DNA from: DASUNP01 sp035249305
GTDB taxonomy: Bacteria; Acidobacteriota; Blastocatellia; UBA7656
DNA length: 64,000 nucleotides
Assembly (NCBI GenBank): GCA_035249305.1
Contig: DATFGQ010000113.1
Location: forward strand, 1-64,000
Reading direction: 5' to 3'
Position numbers and translations under genes: made by a program. Under the pieces are notes generated by a model that ran no database searches, was not told the origin of the DNA, and saw nothing but the letters and a program-made list of their open reading frames with translations. Position 1 is the stretch's first letter, and each line of letters starts with the position of its first letter. Below, one piece after another: positions 1 to 11,930 of the stretch.

Positions 1-131
1 GGGCAAGCGGTCTAGACTTCGGGCCAGGCTCAAGGCCTCAGGGGCGGAGCAGACTCAGCTTGCCCGGCTATCCAAGCGTCCTCGGATAGAAAGTTGTCAG
101 ACGAGGCTGACAATTTCAAGATACAAGGGGC
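1..131. other. Non-coding segment at the window edge, hairpins only
   Basis: No convincing reading frame is present. Bases 1-8 (GGGCAAGC) are complementary to 59-66 (GCTTGCCC), so the first 66 bases could fold on themselves. Bases 94-100 pair with 107-113 (TTGTCAG/CTGACAA) and are followed by three T, and CTATCC (67-72) pairs with GGATAG (84-89). This could be the tail of a structured RNA or terminators of a gene outside the window. It lies downstream of alaS, which reads toward it. Confidence 0.3.
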
Positions 132-294
132 GACAATTCAAAAGCCCGGCGCAACGCGCCGGGTAACGCATCATACGAGACGAAGCCCTGAAAGGGCGAT
201 ACTCTTATCGCGCCCTTTCAGGGCTTGTCATTAACAACAATCCGTTTCCAGGGGCGTTGCCCCTGGCTATTGAATTGCGCCCTTTCAGGGCTTC
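132..294. repeat. Palindromic intergenic repeat family, copy A (reverse orientation)
   Basis: The segment consists of three strong palindromes: CCCGGCGCAACGCGCCGGG, the long AGCCCTGAAAGGGCG...CGCCCTTTCAGGGCT stem, and CCAGGGGCGTTGCCCCTGG. Its reverse complement matches the middle of the element at 38934-39214 and part of 28188-28321, including the linkers between the palindromes. It lies directly downstream of the alaS stop, where such stems could end transcription. It has no coding potential that I can support. Confidence 0.7.
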
Positions 295-326
295 ATCCAC
301 TTTTCTGACTTACCTATTCGCGCCGC

Positions 327-3032
<2,706 letters not shown>

Positions 3033-3128
3033 ATCGATACTCTTCACAGTGAAAATAATCCGCCTTGGTTAAAGAATAAATTATAGCAAAGGCATGCTTG
3101 GCGGGGTAGGACCGACAATCAACCGAGG

Positions 3129-3287
3129 TAGGGGCAGCCCTTGTGGCTGCCCGGATCGCGCGTTAGCGCGATGACGGAATACTAATCAAGCGAAATCGTC
3201 GATAAGCAAGATGCATCATTGCCTTCGGCAATCCGGGCAGGGAGAAACCCGCGCCGCGCGAAGCGCATCACGCGCCATCGCCCCTAC
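3129..3287. repeat. Intergenic hairpin cluster bounded by GTAGGGGC/GCCCCTAC
   Basis: The segment begins GTAGGGGC and ends GCCCCTAC, an 8-bp terminal inverted repeat. Inside are GGGCAGCC/GGCTGCCC (3132-3152) and TCGCGC/GCGCGA (3156-3171). A shorter relative carrying the same GGGCAGCC...GGCTGCCC core lies at 57726-57754. It sits between the PilZ gene and alaS on the minus strand and may attenuate read-through. Confidence 0.5.
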
Positions 3288-3292
3288 AGGCT

Positions 3293-4006
3293 TCAGAATT
3301 GATCTAGAACCGCGAGGCCCGCCTCTTCTTCGTCTTTCGCGCGCAGCAGGTCCAAGAGCAGCGCCATGTTGGAAGTAGACTGTATCGTGGGCTCGTAGGG
3401 CTGGTCGGATTTCTCGAACTGGAATTTGCCTTCGGTTGCGCCCAGGAACTTGTTCAGCGCGTCGAGGCTCGCGTCATCCCCGGATTTCGCGTCGACTATC
3501 TGGCCGCTGTTGAAGTATATCTCGCCGCTCGCCTCGGGCAGCGTAACCTCAAGCGCGCCCGTGAGGTGGCTGTTTTCGATCATCTGGATCACGTCGAACA
3601 GGCTGACGACCGCGAAATTGCCGGAGAAGACGTTTGAATCGGTCGAGGCCGCGGTCTTTATCGTCTCTTGCGGCGCGACCGGGTCGGGCAGCGCCAGCGG
3701 CTTGCCTTCGATGAGGCTTTCGAGCACGGCCCTCTGCTCCGCGTTGAGGTTGATGAAGCGCACCCCCATGCCGACTTGCGGCATAGAATAGCGGACCTCG
3801 CCCATCGCCTCTATCAGACGGTCCTTCACGCGGAACTTCAGCTTCAGGACGCGGCCCACGGCAAAGCTCGTCATCGAGTCGATGAACATGCCGGTCATGC
3901 TGATGTCGTTGACACGCGTGGTGATGCGGTGAGCGCCATCCGTTTCGCACTCCACCTCGCATATGTAGGTGATGCGCTTTGACTCGCGTCTGTCTATCCT
4001 TCCCAT
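3293..4006 (-). CDS. PilZ domain protein fused to a DUF4388 domain
   Basis: A likely cyclic-di-GMP-responsive cytoplasmic protein. The N-terminal half (about residues 5-100) is a PilZ domain with the RxxxR ligand motif (RRESKR) and the second motif DISMTG. The C-terminal half (about 125-215) matches DUF4388 (FSGNFAVVSLFDVIQMIENSHLTGALEV), a module common in deltaproteobacterial and acidobacterial motility and signalling proteins. I placed the start at the ATG at 4006 (237 residues). The frame is open to a TTG at 4036, which would overlap the end of recX by 17 bases. Position downstream of pilT and recX suggests co-transcription and a link to type IV pilus retraction or surface motility. The motility role is inference. 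Confidence 0.85.
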   Translation of the reverse strand: MGRIDRRESKRITYICEVECETDGAHRITTRVNDISMTGMFIDSMTSFAVGRVLKLKFRVKDRLIEAMGEVRYSMPQVGMGVRFINLNAEQRAVLESLIEGKPLALPDPVAPQETIKTAASTDSNVFSGNFAVVSLFDVIQMIENSHLTGALEVTLPEASGEIYFNSGQIVDAKSGDDASLDALNKFLGATEGKFQFEKSDQPYEPTIQSTSNMALLLDLLRAKDEEEAGLAVLDQF

Positions 4007-4019
4007 CTTAACAGTCTCT

Positions 4020-4565
4020 CTATTCTTCCTGTTCAACTTCCGCCTTGAGGGCGCGGAGCCTGCGTATAATCAAGTCGTACTCGAACCCCAGCCTGACCAG
4101 ATGATCGAACAAGCGCTTCGCGCTCGCGCGGTCCGCGGGGCGCCCGTGGGTGCGAATGCGCTTTTTGATCGCGCGGTCTATCAAACTCTCCTCGCCGACT
4201 TCGTCAAAGACCAGGTCGAGAGTCTCATCGATGGTCTTTGAGGGTACGCGCTTCGCCCGAAGCTCCCGCGCCAGCCGCCCGCGGCCGACCGCGCGCAGGC
4301 TCAAACGCGAGCTTGCGTAGCTGTGGGCGAAGAGGCTGTCGTTCAAATAACCGAGCTCTTTGAGCCGCCTTATACAATCTTCGACCGCCTCCGCCTCGGC
4401 CCAGGGTTTTGCGAGTAACCGCTCTCGCAACTGGCTTTCGCTGCGCGCCCGCGCGGCCAGCATCTTGAGCGCCGTCGCCCAAGTCTTCTCGCGGATCTTT
4501 TCCGCGCCGCGCTGTTGATCCGCGCGGTTTATCTTGTTGTCTGCTCTGTTCCTTCCAGTAGCCAA
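4020..4565 (-). CDS. recX: Regulatory protein RecX
   Basis: RecX family modulator of RecA filaments. The 181-residue product has the tandem three-helix repeats of the family: WATALKMLAARARSESQLRERL, then CIRRLKELGYLNDSLFAHSYASSR, then a C-terminal repeat ending FDHLVRLGFEYDLIIRRL. The first in-frame ATG is at residue 35, inside the first repeat, so translation must start upstream. The TTG at 4565 overlaps the 3' end of pilT by 37 bases, which would allow translational coupling. No strong Shine-Dalgarno is visible. recA is not in the window. Placement between pilT and a PilZ gene, with alaS further down, is a variant of the familiar recX-alaS neighbourhood. Confidence 0.88.
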   Translation of the reverse strand: MATGRNRADNKINRADQQRGAEKIREKTWATALKMLAARARSESQLRERLLAKPWAEAEAVEDCIRRLKELGYLNDSLFAHSYASSRLSLRAVGRGRLARELRAKRVPSKTIDETLDLVFDEVGEESLIDRAIKKRIRTHGRPADRASAKRLFDHLVRLGFEYDLIIRRLRALKAEVEQEE

Positions 4566-5737
4566 TTTACGAACTGCTTCGTCTCGGGCTTTGAAGTCTC
4601 AAGCATCCCCGTGCGCTTTCGGCTCCGCTCCATGTCTTCGCGGGCCTGGTCGGAGACCGATCTTATGCCTGAAACTCTCAGCTTGAACTCGTCGGGGTTC
4701 GACGCGCCAGCAAGCGCCTCTTCGTATGTTATCAACCCGCGAGAATACAAATCAAACAGCGACTGGTCGAACGTCTGCATCCCGTATTGCGAAGTCCCCT
4801 GGGCTATCGCGTCGCGTATGAGCGAAGTCTTCTCCGGCTGGATGATGCAGTCGCGTATGTAAGGCGTCACGACCATCACTTCGACCGCCGGCACGCGTCC
4901 GTGTATCTGCTCGGCCGCACGGACCAGCCTCATGGAGATCACGGCCTTGAGCACGCTCGCAAGCTGCAAGCGTATGGCGCGCTGCTGGTGCGGCGGGAAG
5001 ACCGAAACGATTCGGTTTATCGTCTCGGTCGCGTCCAGAGTGTGCAGGGTCGAAAGCACCAGATGGCCCGTCTCGGCCGCCGTGAGCGCCGTCTCTATCG
5101 TCTCGTAATCGCGCATCTCGCCTACGAGTATCACGTCGGGGTCCTGGCGCAGTGCGCCCCTGAGCGCTTCGGAAAAGCTGCGCGTGTCGACATCGACTTC
5201 GCGCTGATTCACGTAAGATTTCTTGTCGCGGTGGAGGAACTCTATCGGGTCTTCGATCGTGACTATGTGGCCCGTCCGCGTGCGGTTTATGTAATCTATC
5301 ATCGCGGCGAGCGTCGTAGACTTGCCCGAGCCCGTGGTCCCCGTGACCAGCACCAGCCCGCGATTCTCGTCGGCTATCTTCTCCATCACACTAGGCAGCC
5401 GCAGCTCTTCGGTCGTGCGGACCGTAGTCGGTATGACCCTCAACACCATGCCCACGGTGCCGCGCTGCTGAAATATGTTGCAGCGGAATCGGCCCAGCCC
5501 CGATACGCCGTAGGCGATGTCTATCTCCGACGCCTCGCCGAAGCGCTGCTTCTGGCGGTTGTTCATTATCGAAAATGACATGTTGAGCGTATCTTCTGCC
5601 GAAAGCCGCTGAGCTTCGACCATAGGCTGAAGCTCGCCGTTGACGCGGACGAAGGGGAAGCTGCCCGCTTTGATGTGCAGGTCGGACGCGCCCTTGCTGC
5701 AAGCTATTGTGAGCAATTGATCGATGCTCGATGACAT
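4529..5737 (-). CDS. pilT: Type IV pilus twitching motility ATPase PilT
   Basis: Hexameric retraction ATPase of type IV pili, acting at the cytoplasmic side of the inner membrane. Of 402 residues, the N-terminal PAS-like domain begins IDQLLTIACSKGASDLHIKAGS. The Walker A is GTTGSGKST, followed by an Asp box (TIEDPIEFLH), Walker B (ILVGEMRDYET) and His box (TGHLVLSTLHT). The signature AIRLQLASVLKAVISMRL is present. The C-terminal tail is somewhat longer than in the roughly 350-residue classical PilT. ATG at 5737 has GCGAGG about 9 bases upstream. It is the first gene of the pilT-recX-PilZ run, and a promoter with a perfect -10 lies about 100 bases upstream. PilU is the alternative paralogue. 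Confidence 0.93.
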   Translation of the reverse strand: MSSSIDQLLTIACSKGASDLHIKAGSFPFVRVNGELQPMVEAQRLSAEDTLNMSFSIMNNRQKQRFGEASEIDIAYGVSGLGRFRCNIFQQRGTVGMVLRVIPTTVRTTEELRLPSVMEKIADENRGLVLVTGTTGSGKSTTLAAMIDYINRTRTGHIVTIEDPIEFLHRDKKSYVNQREVDVDTRSFSEALRGALRQDPDVILVGEMRDYETIETALTAAETGHLVLSTLHTLDATETINRIVSVFPPHQQRAIRLQLASVLKAVISMRLVRAAEQIHGRVPAVEVMVVTPYIRDCIIQPEKTSLIRDAIAQGTSQYGMQTFDQSLFDLYSRGLITYEEALAGASNPDEFKLRVSGIRSVSDQAREDMERSRKRTGMLETSKPETKQFVNWLLEGTEQTTR

Positions 5738-5837
5738 TAGCGCATGCCTCGCGAGTATTCACTACTGCGGCGGAGCCGAAAGGGGACAGTGGTGAATCGG
5801 GATCGATTATCGAGAAGGGGCAATAATGAGCTACCGT

Positions 5838-5866
5838 ATTATAAAGTCAACCATAACGCGGGGCAA
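5838..5866 (-). promoter_or_regulatory. Candidate promoter for the pilT operon
   Basis: On the minus strand TTGCCC (5866-5861) and a perfect TATAAT (5843-5838) are separated by 17 bases, about 100 bases upstream of the pilT ATG. This is a sigma-70-type match seen by eye only. Confidence 0.45.
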
Positions 5867-5888
5867 CAGTTAATCAATACGGCCCCGA

Positions 5889-8243
5889 TCACGCGCTCTG
5901 CGCGGGGGCCTGCTCTTCTTCGTCGCCCAGAATCTCTTCGAGCCTCTGGCGGTAGCGCTGATAGAGGAACGAGACGGCAAGCAATACGCCTCCGAGGACT
6001 ACGAACGAGATGATGCGGTAGATAGTCCTCAGCGAAGCCATGTCTACGAGAAAGACCTTCGCGATGGTGACGGCAAGCAGCACGAGCGCCATCACGCGGA
6101 GCATCAGCTCGCGCCTGGCAATGCCGAGCACCAGCAGCGCGCCGCCGTAAACCGTCCATATGACCGATAGCGACAACTGGCGCGCGAGCCGCGAATCGTC
6201 GGCCGCCGCCTCGCCCGCCGCCGTCGCCCTCTCAAAGTGGCCGTAGGCTTCGAGGCTCAACGCCATGACGGCCGCGAGGTTCGCAAAGATCACCATCAAC
6301 GGTAAGATCAATGACCTTTCAGTCTCGCCCGCGCGCTCGGCCCTGGAGTAGAGCCAGACGCTTGCCGAGAGCGCGACTATGAGAATGGCGAAAGAGGCGA
6401 ACGTGTAGTTAAAGATGAGCCCGTTCCAGCCGGCGCTGTAAAATTGAGAATCGACCGTCATGACTTTTACGGTCGAAAGCGCAAGCAGCGCGAGCGCCCA
6501 CCACCTGAGCGGCGCAAGACGCCGTTTGATCCCAAAGGCCAGCGCCGTCACAGCGTAGCTCATCCATAACGCCGAGAGGACCGTCTGGCGCGCGTTATCG
6601 ATCTCGCTCCAGCCGAAGAGGCTCTGGAACAGGTTGAAATCCACTTCGGAGGTCGGCTCGCCGGCTTTCAACTGCTGGAAGTAGCCGTTTATGTCCAGGC
6701 TCGCTATGGCGAGGACCAGCATGTTTGCGCCGATCGTGTAGAGCCCCGTAAACGTCGCTCGTTCGCCGTCGTCGACATCCTGCCCGAACCGCTTATAAAG
6801 CCAGACGGCGCAGGCGAGGGCCGCCACCAGCACGGCGCACGAAAGCGCGCGGCGGTTTAATAACGGGATGAAAGAGGCGTCCGCCCCGTAAGAAAAATCG
6901 ATCACGTCGGTCGTGACCCAGTGGAGCGCCGCGATTACGAAGACTATCAGCCCCGCGTAACGCGACACGCGGTCTTTCGCCTTCAACCCGACCCAGGTCA
7001 TCACAGCCCCTTCGACCGCCCAGCCCATAGTGACCCAGTGCTGATCGAACTGTATGGGCATCGCCAGCACCGCGAACAGAAAAGCCAGCCCCAGGAAAGT
7101 GTGCACCAGAAGTCGGTCCTCGCGGTCGCGGCTGTAAGTGATGTAGCCGAGCCCGAGGTAAAAGGCCGACATCGTGACGGCGAACAGGCCCAGCAGCCCG
7201 TGATAGTAGTCGTCCAGCAGCTCGTAGCTGGTGGCGAAATAACCGAGCGCGTTGGCGAATACCAGGATCAAGTCGGCCCACTCGATCGGCCGCCGGTTGA
7301 CTATGTTGTAGAGGACCGCGACCGTCGCGAAGATGGCGAAAAAGAGCGTGAGAAAGAATACCGTCAGCCATAACGCTTCCGGCGCGTAATATTCAAACAT
7401 CCACGCCGCGATCGTGAGCGCGGTCGCCACGAAAGCCATGTAGTTGAGGCTGCGCCACTGCTTGCGGTAAGCGAGCGCAAGCACTCCCGCGTCCAGGAGC
7501 GCTACGTACCCGAACAAGCCGACCTCGTTGTTCGTGCCGGTAGAGAGCAGAAACGGTGTGAGGAAGCCGCCGATCAGGCCGAGGACCGCGATGGGGAGCG
7601 CGCCGTATCGCGCCGCCAGCAGCGCGGCCGTCGTCGTCACCAGCGCCATCATAACGAAGGCGGGCGGCTGGGCTATCAACTCGTAAAAAGCGAACGCGGC
7701 GTAGATCGACAGGTAGAGTATGAGTATGCCGCCGCCCGTCAGCCCATAAGCGTAGTTGGCGTAGCGCGAGCGCAGCCGCTCGCCCGCGATCACAAAGCCT
7801 ATTCCGATCACCGCGCCGATCAAGACCTGCCCGCGCGGGCCTATCCAGTCGCTGTCTATCGCGAGCTTCAAGAAAAAGGCGATGCCGATGCTGATGGCGA
7901 TCATGCCTATTCTCATGAGCCAGCTCCCGCCTATGCGCGTCTCAAGGTCCGGGGCCGTCTTCGCGCTCACGCGGCGCGTGTCTGCGAACGGCGTGTGCGG
8001 CGTCGTGTGAGGGGGGGAAGCCGCGGGCCGCGTTACTGGCGGGGCGGCCGGCTGAGTCTGTTCGGGCTGTGGCTGCTGTGGCTGCGGGCGAGCGGCCGCC
8101 GGTTGCGGCGGATGATAAACCAGCCCGAGCCGCTGCTCGATGTGGTAAAGGCGCGCGGTCTGCTCGCGCAAGGCTCGCTCCAAATAATCCAGGCGAGAGA
8201 TGAGTTGATCTATGCGGTCTTGAGCGGGTTCGTCTTCTGGCAT
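5889..8243 (-). CDS. DUF2339 polytopic membrane protein
   Basis: Large integral membrane protein (784 residues) of the DUF2339 family, function unknown. A short soluble N-terminus contains a coiled coil (RIDQLISRLDYLERALREQ), then a Pro/Gln-rich linker (about residues 60-100). Many consecutive hydrophobic segments follow, with family-like blocks such as GGSWLMRIGMIAISIGIAFF and YAYGLTGGGILILYLSIYAAF. The C-terminus is a charged tail (QRLEEILGDEEEQAPAQSA). I chose the ATG at 8243 because GGAG lies 7 bases upstream; the frame extends 21 codons further. It is a single gene with no evident partner. A cell-envelope role is inference. Confidence 0.88.
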   Translation of the reverse strand: MPEDEPAQDRIDQLISRLDYLERALREQTARLYHIEQRLGLVYHPPQPAAARPQPQQPQPEQTQPAAPPVTRPAASPPHTTPHTPFADTRRVSAKTAPDLETRIGGSWLMRIGMIAISIGIAFFLKLAIDSDWIGPRGQVLIGAVIGIGFVIAGERLRSRYANYAYGLTGGGILILYLSIYAAFAFYELIAQPPAFVMMALVTTTAALLAARYGALPIAVLGLIGGFLTPFLLSTGTNNEVGLFGYVALLDAGVLALAYRKQWRSLNYMAFVATALTIAAWMFEYYAPEALWLTVFFLTLFFAIFATVAVLYNIVNRRPIEWADLILVFANALGYFATSYELLDDYYHGLLGLFAVTMSAFYLGLGYITYSRDREDRLLVHTFLGLAFLFAVLAMPIQFDQHWVTMGWAVEGAVMTWVGLKAKDRVSRYAGLIVFVIAALHWVTTDVIDFSYGADASFIPLLNRRALSCAVLVAALACAVWLYKRFGQDVDDGERATFTGLYTIGANMLVLAIASLDINGYFQQLKAGEPTSEVDFNLFQSLFGWSEIDNARQTVLSALWMSYAVTALAFGIKRRLAPLRWWALALLALSTVKVMTVDSQFYSAGWNGLIFNYTFASFAILIVALSASVWLYSRAERAGETERSLILPLMVIFANLAAVMALSLEAYGHFERATAAGEAAADDSRLARQLSLSVIWTVYGGALLVLGIARRELMLRVMALVLLAVTIAKVFLVDMASLRTIYRIISFVVLGGVLLAVSFLYQRYRQRLEEILGDEEEQAPAQSA

Positions 8244-8453
8244 AAGAGCTCCGTCGCCTGCTGGTTGGATTTTACAACCGGGCCGGACGCGCGCACAAAC
8301 AATCATGCCCGAGTTGCCTCGGTTCGGTCGCGCGGGCTTCGTGCTTGACTCGCGATTCAGGTAGTGATAATTTGCCCGCGCATTGGCGAGATAAAAGGCG
8401 CACTTCTTTCCTTCACCAGTGGAGCCAGATAAAAAAGAATCACGAGGATTGTC

Positions 8454-11400
8454 ATGAAAGCTACGCTTATGAGCCTTGCTAGACCGGGCAGAGCTGTACG
8501 ACAGGTATTGTTGTTTTCCTTACTGATCGCCATCGCCGGGGCGGGCGCGGCGCGGGCGCAAGAGGGCAACGGTCGTATAGACGAAGCCGTGTTGAAGAAC
8601 CTTCAGTGGCGCTCTATCGGGCCGGCCAATATGGGCGGGCGCATAGACGACTTCGCCGTCGTGGAAAGCAACCCGCACATCTTCTACGTCGGGGCGGCGA
8701 CGGGCGGCTTGTGGAAGACCACCAACAGCGGCACGACCTGGGAGCCCGTCTTCGACGACCAGGGCACACACTCGATCGGCGACGTGACGCTCGCGCCTTC
8801 GGACCCGAACGTCGTGTGGGTAGGCACGGGCGAGCCCAATAACCGTCAAAGCTCTTCGTGGGGCGACGGCGTCTATCGCTCGCTCGACGGCGGGCGGACG
8901 TGGCAGAACATGGGGCTGAAAGAGACCAAGCACATCGGCCGCATCGCAATACACCCGACCGACCCGAACACGGTTTACGTGGCCGCGGTAGGCCACCTCT
9001 GGGGGCCGAACAAAGAGCGCGGGCTCTACAGGACCACCGACGGCGGAAAGACCTGGGCGCTGTCGCTGTTCGTAAACGAAGACACGGGCGTCATCGATGT
9101 CGTGATAGACCACAAGAGCCCCGGCACGCTTTACGCCGCCTCGTACCAGCGACGCCGCACGCCTTCCGGCATGAACGGCGGCGGGCCGCACAGCGGTATT
9201 TATAAGACCGTTGACGGCGGCGCTACGTGGTCGAAGCTCTCAAACGGGCTCCCGGAGGGCGTTACAGGGCGCATAGGCTTGGACATCTATCGCAATGACC
9301 CGAACATCGTCTACGCGCTCGTCGAGAACGCCAAGGGCGGCGTCTTTCGTTCCGACGATCGCGGGATCACCTGGAAGAAGATGAGCGACACGAACTCGCG
9401 CCCGATGTATTACAGCAAGATCAGGATCGATCCCAACAACGACCAGCGCATCTGGCAACTGGCCGCCCCCATGTTCGTTTCCGAAGACGGCGGCAAGACC
9501 TGGAACACGAACCTGGTCACGAGAATTCACGGCGACTACCACGCGATGTGGATCAACCCGGCGAACTCGAATCACATGATCGTAGGCTCGGACGGCGGGA
9601 TACACATCTCTTACGACCGCGGCCGCTCGTGGGATTACATCAACACGATCCCGCTCGGCCAGTTCTACGAGATCTCGCTCGACAACCGCAAGCCCTACTG
9701 GGTCTACGGCGGGCTTCAAGACAACGGGAGCTGGGCCGGCCCCAGCGGCACTTACAACCAGGAAGGGATAACCAACGACGAGTGGTTCCGCATAGGCGGC
9801 GGCGACGGCTTTTACGCTCAGGTCGACCCTCAGGACCCGGACATACTCTACGTCGAGTCGCAGAACGGGAGCGTCTCCAGGCTTGAGCTCAAGACCGGCG
9901 AGCGCAAATCGATTCGGCCCGAGCCGCGCGCCGGCGAGAAGCCTTACCGCTTCGACTGGAACTCGCCCATCGTCATCTCGCCGCACAACAACCGCACCAT
10001 CTACTTCGGCGGCAACCGCGTCTTCCGCTCTACGGACCGAGGAGATTCGTGGACCGCGAGCCAGGACCTTACGCGCGACCAGGACCGCGATAAGATGGCC
10101 ATCATGGGAGCTATGCCCGACAAAGACATGCTGTCGCGTCACGACGGGCAGGAGACTTTCGGCCAGGTCGTCACGCTGACAGAGTCAGCCGCAAAAGAGG
10201 GCCTGTTGTACGCGGGCACGGACGACGGGAATCTCTGGGTCTCGCGCGACGCGGGCAAGACCTGGAAAAACATCACGAACAAAATCCCCGGCGTGCCCGA
10301 CGGGGCCTACGTCAGCCGGGTCGTGGCGTCGCGCCACGCCGAAGGGACGGCTTACCTGACTCTTGATGGGCATCGCTCGAACGATTACAAGACCTACGTC
10401 TTTACGACGACTAACTACGGCGAGACGTGGAAGCCTATCAAGAACGACCTGCCCGCGGGCGTGACTGCGCGCGTCATACGCGAGCACCACCGCAACGCGA
10501 ACCTGCTCTTCTTAGGCACGGAGTTCGGCGCGTTCGTCTCCTTCAACCGCGGGGAGAGCTGGACCCGGATGAAAGGGAATCTTCCGATGACGCGCGTCGA
10601 CGACATACAGATTCACCCGCGCGACAACGATCTGGTGCTTGCGACTCACGGCCGCTCCGTGTGGGTCTTAGACAACATCACGCCGCTCGAACAGATGTCG
10701 GAAGCGGTGATGGGCGCGGACGTTCACCTGTTTGACATCAGCCCCGCCACTCACGTCCGGCTTTACGGTCGCAAAGGCAACACGGGCCATAAATACTTTT
10801 CGGCGCCCAACCCGCCCTACGGCGCTGTGATCTACTATCACCTGAAGGCGAAGCCTAAAGATGATGTGAAGATCGCCGTGCTTGATAAAGGCGGCAAGGT
10901 CATACGCGAGATCAACGGCGTGAAAGATGCGGGGCTCAACCGCGTGGTGTGGGATTTGAGGCACGCTTCGCCGATAGAGACTCAGCCCGGCCAGCAAGGC
11001 GGCGGCGGAGGAGGTGGCGGGGGCGGATTCTTCGGCGGCGCTCGCGGCCCGCGCGTCGCGCCCGGCGAGTACACGGTAAGGCTTTCGGCGGCGGGCAAGC
11101 AGTTGACCCGCACCGTTCGCGTGGAAGAAGACTCTCGAATACAGATTACGGATGCCGACCGCGCCCGCTGGTCTGATGCGACGATGAGAGTCTATGAGCT
11201 ACAGAAGTCGGCCGACGCCGCGCGCCGCACTACGCAGAGCCTCAAGACGCAAGTGACCGCGCTTCAGGATTCGCTCAAGAGGAACACGGCCGCGTCTCAA
11301 TCGATAGGCCCGGCGGTCAAGGCGGTCGCCGACCAGATCGACGAGATTCAGCGCAAGCTGGTGCAGGTCGCGGAAGGGCCGCTCGGGAGCGCGGGGCCGG

Positions 11401-11648
11401 CGCTGCCCGGAGCACCGCGGCCGATCGTCGGCCGTATTGGGCAGCTCGCCGGGGGGCTTGACGGCTACACGGCCGCTCCTACGGCTTCGCAGATGGAGAG
11501 GATCGACGAGCTGTCGAAGGAGCTTAAGACGATCATAGATCAGTTGAACAAAGTGATCGAAGAGTCGGTCCCGAATCTCAACAAACAGATGCGCGACAGC
11601 GGCACTCCGTTCTTGAACCCAGGCCAGCGCATCGCGCCGCCGCAGTAG
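8454..11648 (+). CDS. Exported BNR/VPS10-sortilin-like beta-propeller protein
   Basis: A secreted protein of 1064 residues with a signal peptide (VLLFSLLIAIAGAGAARAQ). Repeated Asp-box/BNR units run through the first 740 residues (for example TTNSGTTWEPVF, SLDGGRTWQNMG, TTDGGKTWALSL, SEDGGKTWNTNL, SRDAGKTWKNIT), forming a long beta-propeller of the kind often annotated as VPS10, sortilin or glycosyl hydrolase. A polyglycine stretch near residue 850 links to a beta-sandwich segment (APGEYTVRLSAAGKQ). The C-terminal 150 residues are helical and coiled-coil-like. Catalytic sialidase residues cannot be assigned, so enzymatic activity is unproven. A GAGG lies about 6 bases before the ATG. In Acidobacteriota such proteins accompany exported peptidases. 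Confidence 0.85.
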   Translation: MKATLMSLARPGRAVRQVLLFSLLIAIAGAGAARAQEGNGRIDEAVLKNLQWRSIGPANMGGRIDDFAVVESNPHIFYVGAATGGLWKTTNSGTTWEPVFDDQGTHSIGDVTLAPSDPNVVWVGTGEPNNRQSSSWGDGVYRSLDGGRTWQNMGLKETKHIGRIAIHPTDPNTVYVAAVGHLWGPNKERGLYRTTDGGKTWALSLFVNEDTGVIDVVIDHKSPGTLYAASYQRRRTPSGMNGGGPHSGIYKTVDGGATWSKLSNGLPEGVTGRIGLDIYRNDPNIVYALVENAKGGVFRSDDRGITWKKMSDTNSRPMYYSKIRIDPNNDQRIWQLAAPMFVSEDGGKTWNTNLVTRIHGDYHAMWINPANSNHMIVGSDGGIHISYDRGRSWDYINTIPLGQFYEISLDNRKPYWVYGGLQDNGSWAGPSGTYNQEGITNDEWFRIGGGDGFYAQVDPQDPDILYVESQNGSVSRLELKTGERKSIRPEPRAGEKPYRFDWNSPIVISPHNNRTIYFGGNRVFRSTDRGDSWTASQDLTRDQDRDKMAIMGAMPDKDMLSRHDGQETFGQVVTLTESAAKEGLLYAGTDDGNLWVSRDAGKTWKNITNKIPGVPDGAYVSRVVASRHAEGTAYLTLDGHRSNDYKTYVFTTTNYGETWKPIKNDLPAGVTARVIREHHRNANLLFLGTEFGAFVSFNRGESWTRMKGNLPMTRVDDIQIHPRDNDLVLATHGRSVWVLDNITPLEQMSEAVMGADVHLFDISPATHVRLYGRKGNTGHKYFSAPNPPYGAVIYYHLKAKPKDDVKIAVLDKGGKVIREINGVKDAGLNRVVWDLRHASPIETQPGQQGGGGGGGGGGFFGGARGPRVAPGEYTVRLSAAGKQLTRTVRVEEDSRIQITDADRARWSDATMRVYELQKSADAARRTTQSLKTQVTALQDSLKRNTAASQSIGPAVKAVADQIDEIQRKLVQVAEGPLGSAGPALPGAPRPIVGRIGQLAGGLDGYTAAPTASQMERIDELSKELKTIIDQLNKVIEESVPNLNKQMRDSGTPFLNPGQRIAPPQ

Positions 11649-11655
11649 ATTAAAG

Positions 11656-11913
11656 AAGTCCTGAGTGCTGAGTCCTGAGTCCTGAGTAATAGCGAGCTAC
11701 TCGGCTCCGTAGGAGCCGGATGCTTGTAGAACAATGGCGCAAATGCGCCCCAACTCCGTAGGAGTTGTATGTTTGATATTCAACCCCTACAGGGTTGGGC
11801 AACATTAACGCGGGGCTTCTACAGACATAGAGCCCCGCAGGGGCTTTTCAGACGCCCTCTGAGTGCTGAGTGAAAGTATTTACTCAGGACTCAGCACTCA
11901 GCACTCAGGACTT
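11656..11913. repeat. Heptad-bounded intergenic element, copy 1
   Basis: A 258-bp non-coding element with terminal inverted repeats AAGTCCTGAGTGCTGAGT (left) and its reverse complement (right), each continuing as further CTGAGTN heptads. Inside are GGCTCCGTAGGAGCC-type and AACTCCGTAGGAGTT-type palindromes and CCCCGCAGGGG. Its reverse complement aligns over most of its length with the element at 48070-48305. It fills the gap between the BNR protein and the acylase gene and ends 6 bases before the acylase ribosome site. Confidence 0.75.
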
Positions 11914-11930
11914 ATAGTCGGAGGATGGCT

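Noticed and set aside
1..66. Possible SRP/4.5S RNA (CCAGG ... GGAGCAG)
   Set aside because: The GGAA tetraloop and the symmetric internal loop sequence are missing; only the outer 8-bp complementarity is real.
8454..11648. Catalytic sialidase or glycoside hydrolase
   Set aside because: Asp-box repeats alone do not prove catalysis; the arginine triad and catalytic Tyr/Glu cannot be identified.
11641..11930. CRISPR array from the repeated CTGAGTGCTGAGT units
   Set aside because: The units are 7-base heptads directly abutting with no unique spacers and in inverted orientation; no cas genes are present.
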